A stretch of DNA of 64,000 nucleotides from Mangrovimicrobium sediminis (GTDB lineage Bacteria > Pseudomonadota > Gammaproteobacteria > Pseudomonadales > Halieaceae): positions 62,001 through 126,000 of the forward strand of contig NZ_SRLE01000005.1 of assembly GCF_004745945.1 (NCBI RefSeq). The letters are read 5' to 3'. Position numbers and translations under genes: made by a program. Positions 34,602-43,612 of this stretch are shown one piece after another. A model generated the notes under the pieces. It saw only the letters and a list, made by a program, of their open reading frames with translations. It did not search any database and was not told the origin of the DNA. Positions within the stretch are counted from its first letter, which is position 1. Each line of letters starts with the position of its first letter.

Positions 34602-34637
34602 CCGTGAATCTCCTGTCGGTAGTGGGTCCGCTTGGGG

Positions 34638-36035
34638 CTAGCCCGGGGTGCGCAATGGGGCCAGGTGCCCGTCCAGTTTTTCCCGCAGCAGGGCGTCCGC
34701 CGCGCTGCGCAGTTGTGTCTCGTCGAGACCGGGGAACTCGCCGTCGCGCCACACCACGCGCCCGTGCACCACGGTCATCGCCGCGGGGCCGGCGAAGCCG
34801 ACCTTGGCTGGCAGGCTGAGCGGGTCGCTGTCGGCGCCGGCGTAGTCCAGGCCGTTCAGGTCTGCGCAGAAAAAGTCCGCCGCCTTGCCCACCGCCAGCT
34901 CGCCGATGTCCGTGCGGCCCAGGCAGGCGGCGCCGCCGGCGGTTGCCATGTGCAGGTAGCGCTCCGGCGGTGGCGCCGGCAGAGGGTTGTGGCGGGCGTT
35001 GAGGCACTGCAGCAGGTAGGCCAGGCGCATGCACTCGGCCAGGTTCGAGCTGTCGTTGGAGGCCTGGCCATCCACGCCCATGCCCACGGTCATGTCCGCC
35101 GCGACCATCGCCGGCAGGTCGGTGACCTCGGCGCCGACCAGGAACACCGGCGCCGGGCAGTGGGCGACGCCGGTGCCAGTAGCGGCCAGGCGCGCGATCT
35201 CCGGCGGTGTGAATTCCCAGCCGTGGGCGAACCACACGTCGGGGCCGACGAAACCCACCGACTCGCACCAGTCCAGGCTGCGCATACCAAAGCGATCCAG
35301 CATGGCGGCGTTCTCGCCCTCGGACAGGTGGGTGTGCAGGCGCACGCCGTGGCGGCGCGCCAGGGCGGCGGCCTCGGGAAAGGTTTCCGGCAGCGAGTTG
35401 ACCGGCTGGCAGGGGGCGACGACTACTTGCGCCATGGCGCCGGGGGCAGGGTTGTGGAACGCGCCAATCAACCGCTCGCAATCGGCGAGGAAGGCGTCGG
35501 TGGTCTCCAGCATGGCGTCGGGGATGGTACTGCCGGCACTCATCGGCAGCGTGTTGCAGCCGCGGCCCACGTGCAGGCGCGCGCCGAGCAGGGCGGCGGC
35601 CTCGAACTGGCGGTCCACCACGCGGCTGCCCATGTTGCTGTTGAAGTTGTACTGGTGGTCGAAGGCGGTGGTGCAGCCGTGCTTGAGCAGGTCCGCCAGG
35701 CTGATCAGCGAGGCGTGGTAGATACAGTCCTCGTCCAGCCGCGCGAAGATCGGGTAGATGGTGTCCAGCCACTCCAGCAGTGAGAGCGTCGTCCAGTCCA
35801 GGCCCGGCAGGTTGCGCACCAGCGCCTGGAAGAAGTGGTGGTGGGTATTCACCAGGCCCGGGTAGGCGGTGAGTCCGCCGCAGTCGACCACCTCGTCCAC
35901 ATCCGTCAGCGGCAGTTGCGGTCCGATGGCGGTGATCATGCCGTCGCGGGCGCACAGGTCCACGTCGCGCAATACGCTGCCCGGTGCGCCGGCGCACACC
36001 AGCTGGCGGAAGTTGCGGAACAGGACGGTGCTCAT
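34638..36035 (-). CDS. ATZ/TRZ-family deaminase (8-oxoguanine/isoxanthopterin deaminase-like)
   Basis: 465 aa, no signal peptide. Metal motif YPGLVNTHHHFFQALVRN, then LLKHGCTTAFDHQYNF, HTHLSEGEN, FAHGWEF and GVDGQASNDSSN. It resembles the enzyme at 7421-8797 but has HHFFQALVR and DHQYNFNSN in place of HHFYQTLTR and DHHYLF, so the substrate is probably different: 8-oxoguanine, isoxanthopterin or a related pterin or purine. It lies 16 bp after the HupE/UreJ-like gene and upstream of allophanate hydrolase. Confidence 0.78.
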   Translation of the reverse strand: MSTVLFRNFRQLVCAGAPGSVLRDVDLCARDGMITAIGPQLPLTDVDEVVDCGGLTAYPGLVNTHHHFFQALVRNLPGLDWTTLSLLEWLDTIYPIFARLDEDCIYHASLISLADLLKHGCTTAFDHQYNFNSNMGSRVVDRQFEAAALLGARLHVGRGCNTLPMSAGSTIPDAMLETTDAFLADCERLIGAFHNPAPGAMAQVVVAPCQPVNSLPETFPEAAALARRHGVRLHTHLSEGENAAMLDRFGMRSLDWCESVGFVGPDVWFAHGWEFTPPEIARLAATGTGVAHCPAPVFLVGAEVTDLPAMVAADMTVGMGVDGQASNDSSNLAECMRLAYLLQCLNARHNPLPAPPPERYLHMATAGGAACLGRTDIGELAVGKAADFFCADLNGLDYAGADSDPLSLPAKVGFAGPAAMTVVHGRVVWRDGEFPGLDETQLRSAADALLREKLDGHLAPLRTPG

Positions 36036-36051
36036 CGGCGGGCCTCGGATA

Positions 36052-37176
36052 TCACAGGCTGGCCAGGCGCTGGATCAGCCAGAACGAGGAGACCAGCGCC
36101 ACCGCCACCGCGATGGGTTTTTGCACACGTCCCGCGTACCAGCTGCGGCCGCGGCTCCAGGCCAGGCACAGCCACAGGCCGGCGAGGAAGATGACCTGGC
36201 CGATTTCCACGCCGACGTTGAAGGTCACCAGCGTGAGCAGGAACTGGTGGTCGTCCAGGGGCAGGGCGCGCAGGGCGCTGGCGAAACCCAGCCCGTGCAG
36301 CAGGCCGAAGCCGCTGATCAGTCCGAGGCCGGCGTGGGCGTGGTTGCCGCGCAGCACGGCGATGGCCAGCCAGAGGATGGACAGGGCGATGGCGGCCTCC
36401 ACCGGGCCGGCGGGGAACTCCACCAGGCGGTAGGCGGCGATGATCAGGGTGATGCTGTGGGCGAGGGTGAACATCGAGGCGTAGAGCAGCAACTGACGCC
36501 AGCCGCTCGCCAGCAGGAACAGGCACAGCAGGAACAGCAGGTGGTCGGCGCCGCCGGGCAGGATGTGGGCGATACCCACGCCCAGGTGCTGCCACACGTC
36601 GAAGCCCTCTGCCGGAGGCGGCGCGGTGACCGGCCCCAGGCCGCTGGCAAACGGCGGGCTGCTCTGGTTGGCCACCAGCAACCGCGATTGCTTGCGGCCG
36701 GAGTCCGGCGCCTGCAGGCTCAGTGCGATGGGTTCCTCGAAGGCGAAACCGGAGCGGAAATTGAGGGTGAGCGGCGCCGCCGGGTCGACCGCGCCGCGCA
36801 GGGTAATCGCGGTCATCGGCCAGTTCACCGGGCTTTCGAAATCATCCAGGCTGGCCTCGACCGGCGGCGCAACAGCGACCGTTTCCAGCGCGACGCGCGC
36901 GGCGCCCTGGCGCAGCTCGATATTCTGTGCGAGCTGTTGCCAGAAGGCGCGCATGTCGGCGTCGGCCAGCGGGGATTCGCGTTGCGCCAGGTCGTAATAG
37001 GCCTGCGCACTGCCGCTGGCGCGCAGCAGGTCCAGGCTGAGCTCGAGGGTGAAGCGGCCGTCCGCCGCCACCTCGCCCGTGGCCTTGGTCATGTTGAGCA
37101 GGTGCGCGCCCGCCGGCGGTGCCGCGAGCAGCAGGCACAGCCAGAGCGAGGCGAGGAAACCGTTGCGCGCGTTCAC
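36052..37176 (-). CDS. HupE/UreJ-family membrane protein
   Basis: 374 aa from a GTG at 37176 preceded by AGAGGA; upstream sequence in frame is arginine- and proline-rich and unlikely coding. A signal peptide (VNARNGFLASLWLCLLLAAPPAGA) precedes a beta-rich extracytoplasmic domain of about 150 residues. Five to seven membrane segments then start at GVGIAHILPGGADHLLFLLCLFLL, with FTLAHSITLI and HAGLGLISGFGLLHGLGFA. HIxxGxDHxLF and FTxAHSxTL are the HupE/UreJ signatures linked to nickel or cobalt handling. No urease or hydrogenase is visible, so the role in this purine operon is open. Confidence 0.8.
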   Translation of the reverse strand: MNARNGFLASLWLCLLLAAPPAGAHLLNMTKATGEVAADGRFTLELSLDLLRASGSAQAYYDLAQRESPLADADMRAFWQQLAQNIELRQGAARVALETVAVAPPVEASLDDFESPVNWPMTAITLRGAVDPAAPLTLNFRSGFAFEEPIALSLQAPDSGRKQSRLLVANQSSPPFASGLGPVTAPPPAEGFDVWQHLGVGIAHILPGGADHLLFLLCLFLLASGWRQLLLYASMFTLAHSITLIIAAYRLVEFPAGPVEAAIALSILWLAIAVLRGNHAHAGLGLISGFGLLHGLGFASALRALPLDDHQFLLTLVTFNVGVEIGQVIFLAGLWLCLAWSRGRSWYAGRVQKPIAVAVALVSSFWLIQRLASL

Positions 37177-37237
37177 TGTGCCGTCCTCTTTGCCACACCG
37201 ACCGCCACGCCCGTCTCCCGATCTGCACGCATGTCGC

Positions 37238-39142
37238 TTACCACACCACCGGGTGGGTCTCGCCGCTGGTGACATCGACGAAGCCGCCGGGGTTGCCCTC
37301 GTAGGGCGCGACCAGCTGCCAGGTCCAGGGCGTGGCGGTGAGGAAGGCAAAGCGCATACGGTCCGGCAGGCCCGGCGCGCCGATCCACTCCATCTGGTCG
37401 GCGGCGGCAAACATCGCCTCGACCTCGGCGCCCACTTCCGCCACCGGCCGCGCCGTCATCAGGCCGGCGATATCCAGGGTGACGGTGGCCACGACCTTGC
37501 CGCCGCTGACCAGCGCCCAGCCGCCGCCCAGTTTGGCGACGGTGTTCACCGCCAGGGCCATGGCCGCGTCGTCGTTGCCCAGGGCCCAGACGTTGTGGAT
37601 GTCGTGCATCTGCGAGCTGGCCAGGGCCGAGCCGGGGGTGAGCGGGCCGACGCCGCGCCAGAACATCTTCGAGACTGCGCCCTTGCCGTGGTAGCGGTCG
37701 ACGACCGCCACCTTGCTGATGCTGCGCGCGGTGTCCGCGTGCACCACGCCATCGACCACCGGCAGGGTGTCCTCGAAGAACTTCGGCCCGAACACGAACG
37801 GTTCCATCAGCGCGACGTTGACCGTGTCGCGGCCCTCGGGCGCGACGATGGCAAAGTCGTCCGCGACGATCTCGCGGCCGATGTTGATCGTGTTGTAGGC
37901 CCAGTCCGGGTAGTCGATCTTCGCTACTGGCAGCAGGTACTCGGTGCCCCCCTTGCCTGCCAGCTTGCCATTGGCCACCACGCGGGTGATGGACACGCTC
38001 TTCGGATCGTCCAGCAGCACCACGTCCGCGTAGCGGCCCGGCGCGATGGAACCCACCAGGTGGTCGATGTTGAAATGCCGTGCGGTGTTGTAGCTGCCCA
38101 ACTGGTAGGCGATCTCCACCGGCACACCGCTCTCGATGGCCATGCGGATGTTGTAGTCCATGGAGCCGAGCTGTTCGGTGGCGGCCACGTCGCGGTCGTC
38201 GGTGGTCACCGAGATGCTGCTCCAGTCGGTGATGCCCGCCTCCAGCAGTTTCGGGAACAGCAGCGGCATGGCGCCGGTGCGCACCTCGAGGAAGATACCG
38301 CGGCGCACTTTCTCCAGCCCTTCCTCGGCCAGGCGCACCTCGTGGTCAGAGGACAGGCCCGCGGCGGCGAAGGCGTTGATGTCGTCCACTTTGGTCATGC
38401 CGCTGCCGTGGCCCTCGACCACGCCGCGCTTGTCCCAGGTGGCCTGGATCATCTCCCAGATGCGCTGGTTGCCCGGCGCGTCGCGGTTGCTCACCGAGGG
38501 CCAGTCCATCACCTCGCCGAGGGCGACCACGCGCAGGTCCTGCTGCAGGAAGTCGCGCATCTCGTTGTAGCCGTAGTAGCCGCCGCCGAGCTCATACACG
38601 GTGGGCGGGGTCGCGGAACCGATGGCGGGGAAGATCTTCAGCGGGCTGCCGGCGTTCTCCGCGGCCAGCCAGAAGTCCACGTTGTGTTCGCCGACCACGT
38701 TGGAGACCTCGTGTGAGCCCTCCACCGTCCAGGTGTTGCCGCGCGGGATGACCAGCTGCGCCTCGTATTCCGGCGTCAGGTAGCTGCTCTCGATATGCTT
38801 GTGCGACTCGCCGAAACCGGGCACCGCCCACTCGCCGCTGGCGTCGATGGTCTTCGCCGCCTTGCCGGGCCAGGTGCCGCTGTCACCTGTCCAGGCGATG
38901 CGCTCGCCGCGTATCACGATGTCCTGTTTCGGCAGCCACACGCCGGTGAACACGTTGAGCACTGTCGGACCCTTGATCAGCAGGTCCGCGGGCTCGCGGC
39001 CCAGCGCCGTCTGCACCAGGTCCTGGCGGGTGGCGATTTCCTGCGACAGCTCGATTTCAGCGTCGGCCAGGGCGCCGGCCGCACACAGCCCGGCCAGGGC
39101 GGCGAATGCCCGCAGTCTGGTTGTCATTCGATTCTTGCGCAT
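37238..39142 (-). CDS. exported adenine deaminase (COG1001)
   Basis: 634 aa. A signal peptide (MRKNRMTTRLRAFAALAGLCAAGALADA) precedes a full-length Ade-type amidohydrolase: PADLLIKGPTVLNVFTG, the metal motif VPGFGESHKHIESS, VIPRGNT, VALGEVMDWPSV, VEGHGSGM, LSSDHEV, IAPGRYADVVLLDD and the C-terminal domain with NDDAAMALAVNTVAKLGGGWALVSGGKV. Ade converts adenine to hypoxanthine and is normally cytosolic; an exported form is unusual. GGAGGA lies 8 bp before the ATG. It is first in the operon ending with allophanate hydrolase and has a cytosolic paralogue at 44863-46680. Confidence 0.82.
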   Translation of the reverse strand: MRKNRMTTRLRAFAALAGLCAAGALADAEIELSQEIATRQDLVQTALGREPADLLIKGPTVLNVFTGVWLPKQDIVIRGERIAWTGDSGTWPGKAAKTIDASGEWAVPGFGESHKHIESSYLTPEYEAQLVIPRGNTWTVEGSHEVSNVVGEHNVDFWLAAENAGSPLKIFPAIGSATPPTVYELGGGYYGYNEMRDFLQQDLRVVALGEVMDWPSVSNRDAPGNQRIWEMIQATWDKRGVVEGHGSGMTKVDDINAFAAAGLSSDHEVRLAEEGLEKVRRGIFLEVRTGAMPLLFPKLLEAGITDWSSISVTTDDRDVAATEQLGSMDYNIRMAIESGVPVEIAYQLGSYNTARHFNIDHLVGSIAPGRYADVVLLDDPKSVSITRVVANGKLAGKGGTEYLLPVAKIDYPDWAYNTINIGREIVADDFAIVAPEGRDTVNVALMEPFVFGPKFFEDTLPVVDGVVHADTARSISKVAVVDRYHGKGAVSKMFWRGVGPLTPGSALASSQMHDIHNVWALGNDDAAMALAVNTVAKLGGGWALVSGGKVVATVTLDIAGLMTARPVAEVGAEVEAMFAAADQMEWIGAPGLPDRMRFAFLTATPWTWQLVAPYEGNPGGFVDVTSGETHPVVW

Positions 39143-39294
39143 ACCTGTATCCTCCTCGAAACTCCCGGCGCGGGCGGGGAAACGCGTCCCGGCCGGCGCC
39201 CAATTGCGCTACACTTGTCCCCCCGCTTCCCGGCCCCGCGCCGGGGGTGAACACACCCCGGCCCGCGCGGCCGGCTCGCCGAAGGAGTCGCGCC

Positions 39295-39876
39295 TTGAAC
39301 AAGATTTTCCTGTCCGCCAACGACCTGCTCTACGATTCCTATCGTCTTGCCCAGCAGGTGTACGAGAGCGGCTTCCGGCCCAACTTCATCATCGGCGTGT
39401 GGCGCGGCGGCGCGCCGGTGGGCATCGCCGTGCAGGAATTCCTCGAGTACGTGGGCGTGCCCTCGGACCACATCGCCATCCGTACCTCCAGCTACCGCGG
39501 TATCGAGCAGCAGGAAAAGGTGGTGCGCGTGCACGGCCTGCAGTACATCATCGAGAACGTCAACGCCGAGGACGAGGTGCTGCTGGTCGACGACGTCTTC
39601 GACACCGGCCGCAGCCTGCGCGCCACCCTCGCCGAGCTGCGCGAGAAGTGCCGGCGCAACCTGCCCAGCACCATCCGCATCGCCTGCCCGTGGTTCAAAC
39701 CGAACAAGAACGTCACCGACATCAAGCCGGACTTCTACGTGCACGAGACCGACGACTGGCTGGTGTTCCCGCACGAGCTCAAGGGCCTCAGCCTGGACGA
39801 GATCTGCGCGGGCAAGGGCCATATCGCCGACCCGCTGGCGGCGGTCCTGCGCGACCGCGATCGCTCCACCGGCTGA
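39295..39876 (+). CDS. purine phosphoribosyltransferase-family protein (1)
   Basis: 193 aa, TTG start at 39295 with AAGGAG 7 bp upstream; the frame upstream is not coding in character. The PRPP loop is EVLLVDDVFDTGRSL and the N-terminal loop reads FIIGVWRGGAPVGIAVQEF. It also has DHIAIRTSSYRGI and VHETDDWLVFPHEL. It belongs to the hypoxanthine/xanthine-type type I phosphoribosyltransferases that rescue bases to nucleotides. There are two paralogues at 56626-57216 and 57318-57890. It lies between, and opposite to, the two large minus-strand deaminase operons. Confidence 0.82.
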   Translation: MNKIFLSANDLLYDSYRLAQQVYESGFRPNFIIGVWRGGAPVGIAVQEFLEYVGVPSDHIAIRTSSYRGIEQQEKVVRVHGLQYIIENVNAEDEVLLVDDVFDTGRSLRATLAELREKCRRNLPSTIRIACPWFKPNKNVTDIKPDFYVHETDDWLVFPHELKGLSLDEICAGKGHIADPLAAVLRDRDRSTG

Positions 39877-39883
39877 ACCGTCA

Positions 39884-41080
39884 CTACCGTTCCCCCGCCG
39901 CGGCGTAGGCGTCCAGCGCCGCCAGGTAGGCGCGCTTGTCCGCCTCGCTGAGCCAGGCGCCGCCAAACGCGCGGCGCTGGAAATCCAGCAGCTGCTCGCG
40001 GGTGTAGCCGTTTTCCTCGTAGAAGGCCTGGATCATCTCCGATAAATAGATGCCGGCGAAGTAGCCCGGGTCGTCGGTGTTGATCGTGGTCTTCAGCCCC
40101 GCCTCAGTCATCTCGTCGATGCGCCGGGTGTAGAGCTTGAAACCGCTGTCCTCGTAGAGCGCCGGGTTGTCCGAGTAGGTGGTGGCGCCGCACACGGTGA
40201 AGGTGACTTCGCGTTCGCGGGCGGTGGGGATCAACTGCGGCGTATCCATGATATTGATGCCGTGGTCCACGCGCCCGACCTTCAGCGTCTGCAGCAGCCA
40301 GGCCAGGTTTTTCTCGTAGTCCAGCTCGTAGCGGTCGATGTGCCCGGAGATGTGGAAGCCCAGTTCGCGGGCGCGCAGCATCACCGGTTCCAGCTTTTCC
40401 GCGTAGCCCTCCTGCGGGCCATTGTCCATGCCCACGCCGACGATGTGCGCCTTCCAGCGCTGGGCATCTTCCAGCGCCTGCAGCGCGGACTCGCGGCTGC
40501 GGTCGCGATGCAGCTGCATGAGCAGTTCGATGCGGATGCCGAGTTTCTCCGCGGCTTCCTGCTTCGCCTGTACCAGGCCGCTCATCATCGTATCGAAAGC
40601 CACGCCGCGGCTGGTGTGGCCCTGGGGGTCGAACATCAGTTCGGTGTAGACGACGTTGTTTTCCAGCTGGCGCAGGGCGAAGTCGTAGGCGACCTCGTAG
40701 AAATCCTGCTGGGTGACCATCACGCTGCGCGATTTCGCCAGCCCCTCGAGGAACTGGGTGAGCACGGAGCTGGCCAGCATGCGGTGGATACCGGGAATGT
40801 CCTGCGGCAGACCCTCGATATTGTTGCGCGCGGCGAGTTCCAGGATCTTCGGCGGCGTCAGGGTGCCCTCGAAGTGCACGTGCAGTTCTGCCTTGGGCAT
40901 GGCGCGGATGAAATGCAGCATGTTCTGCCGGTAGTCCGGGTGGTCGCGGCCGTACTTGTGCGACTCGGACAGCAGCTGGCCGCCGGCGTCCTCCGGCGGC
41001 TTGCCATTGAACTGGGCATTGGCGTCGCTCATCAGCAACAACCCCGCTGCCAGCGCTGCAGCGCGCGCGAACTCATTCAC
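39884..41080 (-). CDS. exported adenosine deaminase-family protein with altered catalytic motif
   Basis: 398 aa with a signal peptide (MNEFARAAALAAGLLLMSDANA). Metal motif AMPKAELHVHFEGTL, the late VGRVDHGINIMD and TTINTDDPGYFAG are conserved. At the position of the usual HAGE motif, which carries a zinc histidine and the catalytic glutamate, the sequence reads FHISGHIDRYE (about residues 238-248). The protein may use a shifted acid, act on another substrate, or be inactive. It is the last gene of an operon starting with the cytosolic adenine deaminase, overlapping the preceding gene by 8 bp. Confidence 0.8.
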   Translation of the reverse strand: MNEFARAAALAAGLLLMSDANAQFNGKPPEDAGGQLLSESHKYGRDHPDYRQNMLHFIRAMPKAELHVHFEGTLTPPKILELAARNNIEGLPQDIPGIHRMLASSVLTQFLEGLAKSRSVMVTQQDFYEVAYDFALRQLENNVVYTELMFDPQGHTSRGVAFDTMMSGLVQAKQEAAEKLGIRIELLMQLHRDRSRESALQALEDAQRWKAHIVGVGMDNGPQEGYAEKLEPVMLRARELGFHISGHIDRYELDYEKNLAWLLQTLKVGRVDHGINIMDTPQLIPTAREREVTFTVCGATTYSDNPALYEDSGFKLYTRRIDEMTEAGLKTTINTDDPGYFAGIYLSEMIQAFYEENGYTREQLLDFQRRAFGGAWLSEADKRAYLAALDAYAAAGER

Positions 41081-42569
41081 CGACTACCTGCGCCACTTTT
41101 GCCGCGTCCTGATCTGCGGCCACCGCGCGGATGCGGTCGGTGCGCGTGTCGATCTCCTCGCGGATACGCTTCTCGTCAAAGGAGAGAATCTCGGTGCCGT
41201 TGACTACCTGCTCGCCGCCCACCCAGACTTCCTTCAGGTTGCGCAGGCTCGAGGCCAGCACGTAAGTGGCCAGTGGTTCATACACCGGCCCGGTGTCCGG
41301 CGAGCGCGGGTCGACCACCAGGAAGTCGGCGTACTTGCCCACCTCCAGGCTGCCCACCTTGTCGTCGATGTTGAGTACCTTGGCGCTGCCCAGGGTGTGC
41401 AGGTAGAGAATCTCCTGGATGGACATGGCACTGGCCTTCAGGTGCACGCCGCGCATGGTGTACAAACCGATGCGCATGTTCTGGAAGGGGTCGGAAACGT
41501 CGGTGCAGGACTGGTCGTCCAGGCCCACGGCCACCGGGATGCCGAGTTCCTGGTAGTGCACGACATCGGCGATACCGTCGGCGAGGCGGCCATTGGAGGT
41601 GGGCTGCCAGCTCATGCGCGCGCCGGTCTCGACCACGCGCTCGAGGATCTCGTCGTTGACATGGATGAAGTGGCCGAAGATGAAATCCGGGCCCAGCGCG
41701 CCGGCCTCGTCATACCAGGCGAACTTGGCCTGCTGTTCCGGTACCGCGTTGGGGCTCTCCAGGAAGTGGCTCTGGTTCATCACGCCGAACTCGCGCATGG
41801 CGCGCGCCTCGATGTAGGCGGTGCGCTTGGTGGGCATGAACTGCTGCTGGCCGGAGATGGCGTCGGCGAGGTACTGCGGGTCCTCGTGCAGGCCCTCTTT
41901 TTCAGCCCATTCGAGCAGGTTGCCGAAGCGGCCGATGATCTCGTCGTCCGTGCCGATCTCGGATAGCCAGGGGCTGTTGACGAAGCGCAGGCCGGAATCC
42001 AGCTTGGCCTTGATCTGGTTTTCCTCGTAGGGGCCGGGCTTTTGCGTCGGCGCACCCTGGGGCTGGCTGGGGTCGTCGGTGAGATCCTCCAGCACGCCGG
42101 GGTAGGTGAAGTCGTAGGCGGTGGTGATGCCGTTGCGCAGGAAATCCACCGAGCCGTGCAGGGTGAACCAGTACACGTCCTCGGCGGTGGTGTGGCGCAG
42201 GTAGTAGTCCCAGGCGCGGAACCAGCCGTAGAGGTTGACGTCGTGGCCGAGGCCGCGCAGGGGGCTCATGTAGATATGGCTGTGGGCACTGAGGAAGCCC
42301 GGGGCGACCATCAGTCCGCGCATGTCGCGCACCACCGGCGCATCGACATCCGCCGGCGGCTTGCCGGCGCCGATGGCCATGATTTTGCCGTCGTCGCCCA
42401 CCTGCAGGTAGCCACTGAAGGCGTCTGGCTGGTCCGGGTCGACGGTGATCAACGTGGCGTTGGTGAGCAGCAGTGCGGGCTCGGCGGCCAGCGCCTGCAG
42501 CGGCAGCAGGCTCAGCAGTGCGGCGCCGAGGGCGGTCAGGGATGGACGGGAAAAACGGGTCATGGTCAC
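41073..42569 (-). CDS. exported ATZ/TRZ-family amidohydrolase (1)
   Basis: 498 aa. Signal peptide MTMTRFSRPSLTALGAALLSLLPLQALAA, then a COG0402-type amidohydrolase with PGFLSAHSHIYMSPLRG (H-x-H metal motif), LRNGITTAYDFTY, FGHFIHV, AVGLDDQSCTDVSDPFQN and GKYADFLVVDPRSP. It is the exported counterpart of the cytosolic S-adenosylhomocysteine/8-oxoguanine deaminase-type enzymes, and resembles 53718-55103. Substrate is unknown; a base or nucleoside is likely from the operon. It overlaps the start of the exported adenosine deaminase-like gene by 8 bp. Confidence 0.78.
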   Translation of the reverse strand: MTMTRFSRPSLTALGAALLSLLPLQALAAEPALLLTNATLITVDPDQPDAFSGYLQVGDDGKIMAIGAGKPPADVDAPVVRDMRGLMVAPGFLSAHSHIYMSPLRGLGHDVNLYGWFRAWDYYLRHTTAEDVYWFTLHGSVDFLRNGITTAYDFTYPGVLEDLTDDPSQPQGAPTQKPGPYEENQIKAKLDSGLRFVNSPWLSEIGTDDEIIGRFGNLLEWAEKEGLHEDPQYLADAISGQQQFMPTKRTAYIEARAMREFGVMNQSHFLESPNAVPEQQAKFAWYDEAGALGPDFIFGHFIHVNDEILERVVETGARMSWQPTSNGRLADGIADVVHYQELGIPVAVGLDDQSCTDVSDPFQNMRIGLYTMRGVHLKASAMSIQEILYLHTLGSAKVLNIDDKVGSLEVGKYADFLVVDPRSPDTGPVYEPLATYVLASSLRNLKEVWVGGEQVVNGTEILSFDEKRIREEIDTRTDRIRAVAADQDAAKVAQVVGE

Positions 42570-42594
42570 TCCGGTCAGGTGGCTGGTGAATGCC

Positions 42595-43602
42595 TCAGTC
42601 CATGGCGGCTAGCGCCGCGCCGATGCGTTCGCGCAGGGCGCTGCGGGTGGTGTCGTCGCAAAACGCGCTGTCCACAGCGCGGTACTGGAAGGCCGCGATG
42701 TCCTCCAGGGTGAAATCGAAGATGCCGGCGGCCCAGGCCAGTTCGTCACACAGCTCGGTGTTAAGGACCACCGGGTCGTCGGTGTTCAGGGTCATCTTCA
42801 CCCCGGCTTCGAGCAGCTGGGGGAAGGGGTGTGATTCGATCGACGGGTAGAGAATCGAGCAGTTGCTGCGCAGACAGACGTTCAGCGTGATGTCCTCGTC
42901 CACCAGTCGGCGCAGCAGTTCGGGTTCGTCCGCCGCGCGCACGCCGTGGTCAATGCGTTGCACCTTGAGCAGGTCCAGGGCGTCGCGCACGCCATCGGCG
43001 CCGGAGGATTCCCCGGCGTGGGCGGTGACGCCGAAGCCCAGCTCCCGGGCCATGGCGTAGGCGCGGGCGAAACGCTCGCCGGTGCGACCGGCGGCGGCCT
43101 CGTTGCCGTCCACGGACAGGCCGACGATGCGCGGCGCGGCGCGCTCGCCCATCCAGGCCACCATCTCCTCTGCCTCCTGCGCCGACTGCTGGCGCAGGAT
43201 CGAGGGCAGCAGGCGCACGTCCACGCCGTAGTCTGTTTCCACGGCGTCGAAGGTGGCCGAGAGCGCCGGCAGCAGTTCCTGGTAGCGCAGCCCGGCCCAG
43301 TGTGTGGGATTGATGATCACCTCGGTGTAGCAGATGCCCTCGTCGCGGCAGCGGCGGCCGAAGTTGTCCGCCACCATCTGCGCCTCCTCGGTGCTGGCCA
43401 CCAGCGAACACACCCAGTCCAGGGTCTCGAGGAAGGCGCCGATATCACTGAGGTCGTAGAGGTCGTCCAGCGGGCGCTGCAGCGGTACGCCGCGAGCCTC
43501 GGCCAGGCGCGCGACCAGCTGCGGGTCGAAGGTGCCCTCCAGGTGGATGTGCATCTCCAGCTTGGGCAGGGCGCGGATGGCGTCGACGGTGGCGATGGTC
43601 AT
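42595..43602 (-). CDS. add: adenosine deaminase-family enzyme (cytosolic)
   Basis: 335 aa. All catalytic elements are present: LPKLEMHIHLEGTF, VTAHAGESSGADGV, IDHGVRAADEP and LNTDDPVVLNTEL. No signal peptide. HAGESSGADGVRDALD, NVCLRSNCSI and TDDPVV resemble bacterial adenosine deaminases more than the adenine deaminase at 10024, so adenosine to inosine is the favoured reaction. It lies 10 bp downstream of the DszC-like gene and 25 bp upstream of an exported amidohydrolase gene in the same operon. Confidence 0.83.
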   Translation of the reverse strand: MTIATVDAIRALPKLEMHIHLEGTFDPQLVARLAEARGVPLQRPLDDLYDLSDIGAFLETLDWVCSLVASTEEAQMVADNFGRRCRDEGICYTEVIINPTHWAGLRYQELLPALSATFDAVETDYGVDVRLLPSILRQQSAQEAEEMVAWMGERAAPRIVGLSVDGNEAAAGRTGERFARAYAMARELGFGVTAHAGESSGADGVRDALDLLKVQRIDHGVRAADEPELLRRLVDEDITLNVCLRSNCSILYPSIESHPFPQLLEAGVKMTLNTDDPVVLNTELCDELAWAAGIFDFTLEDIAAFQYRAVDSAFCDDTTRSALRERIGAALAAMD

Positions 43603-43612
43603 GGCGCGGCGC

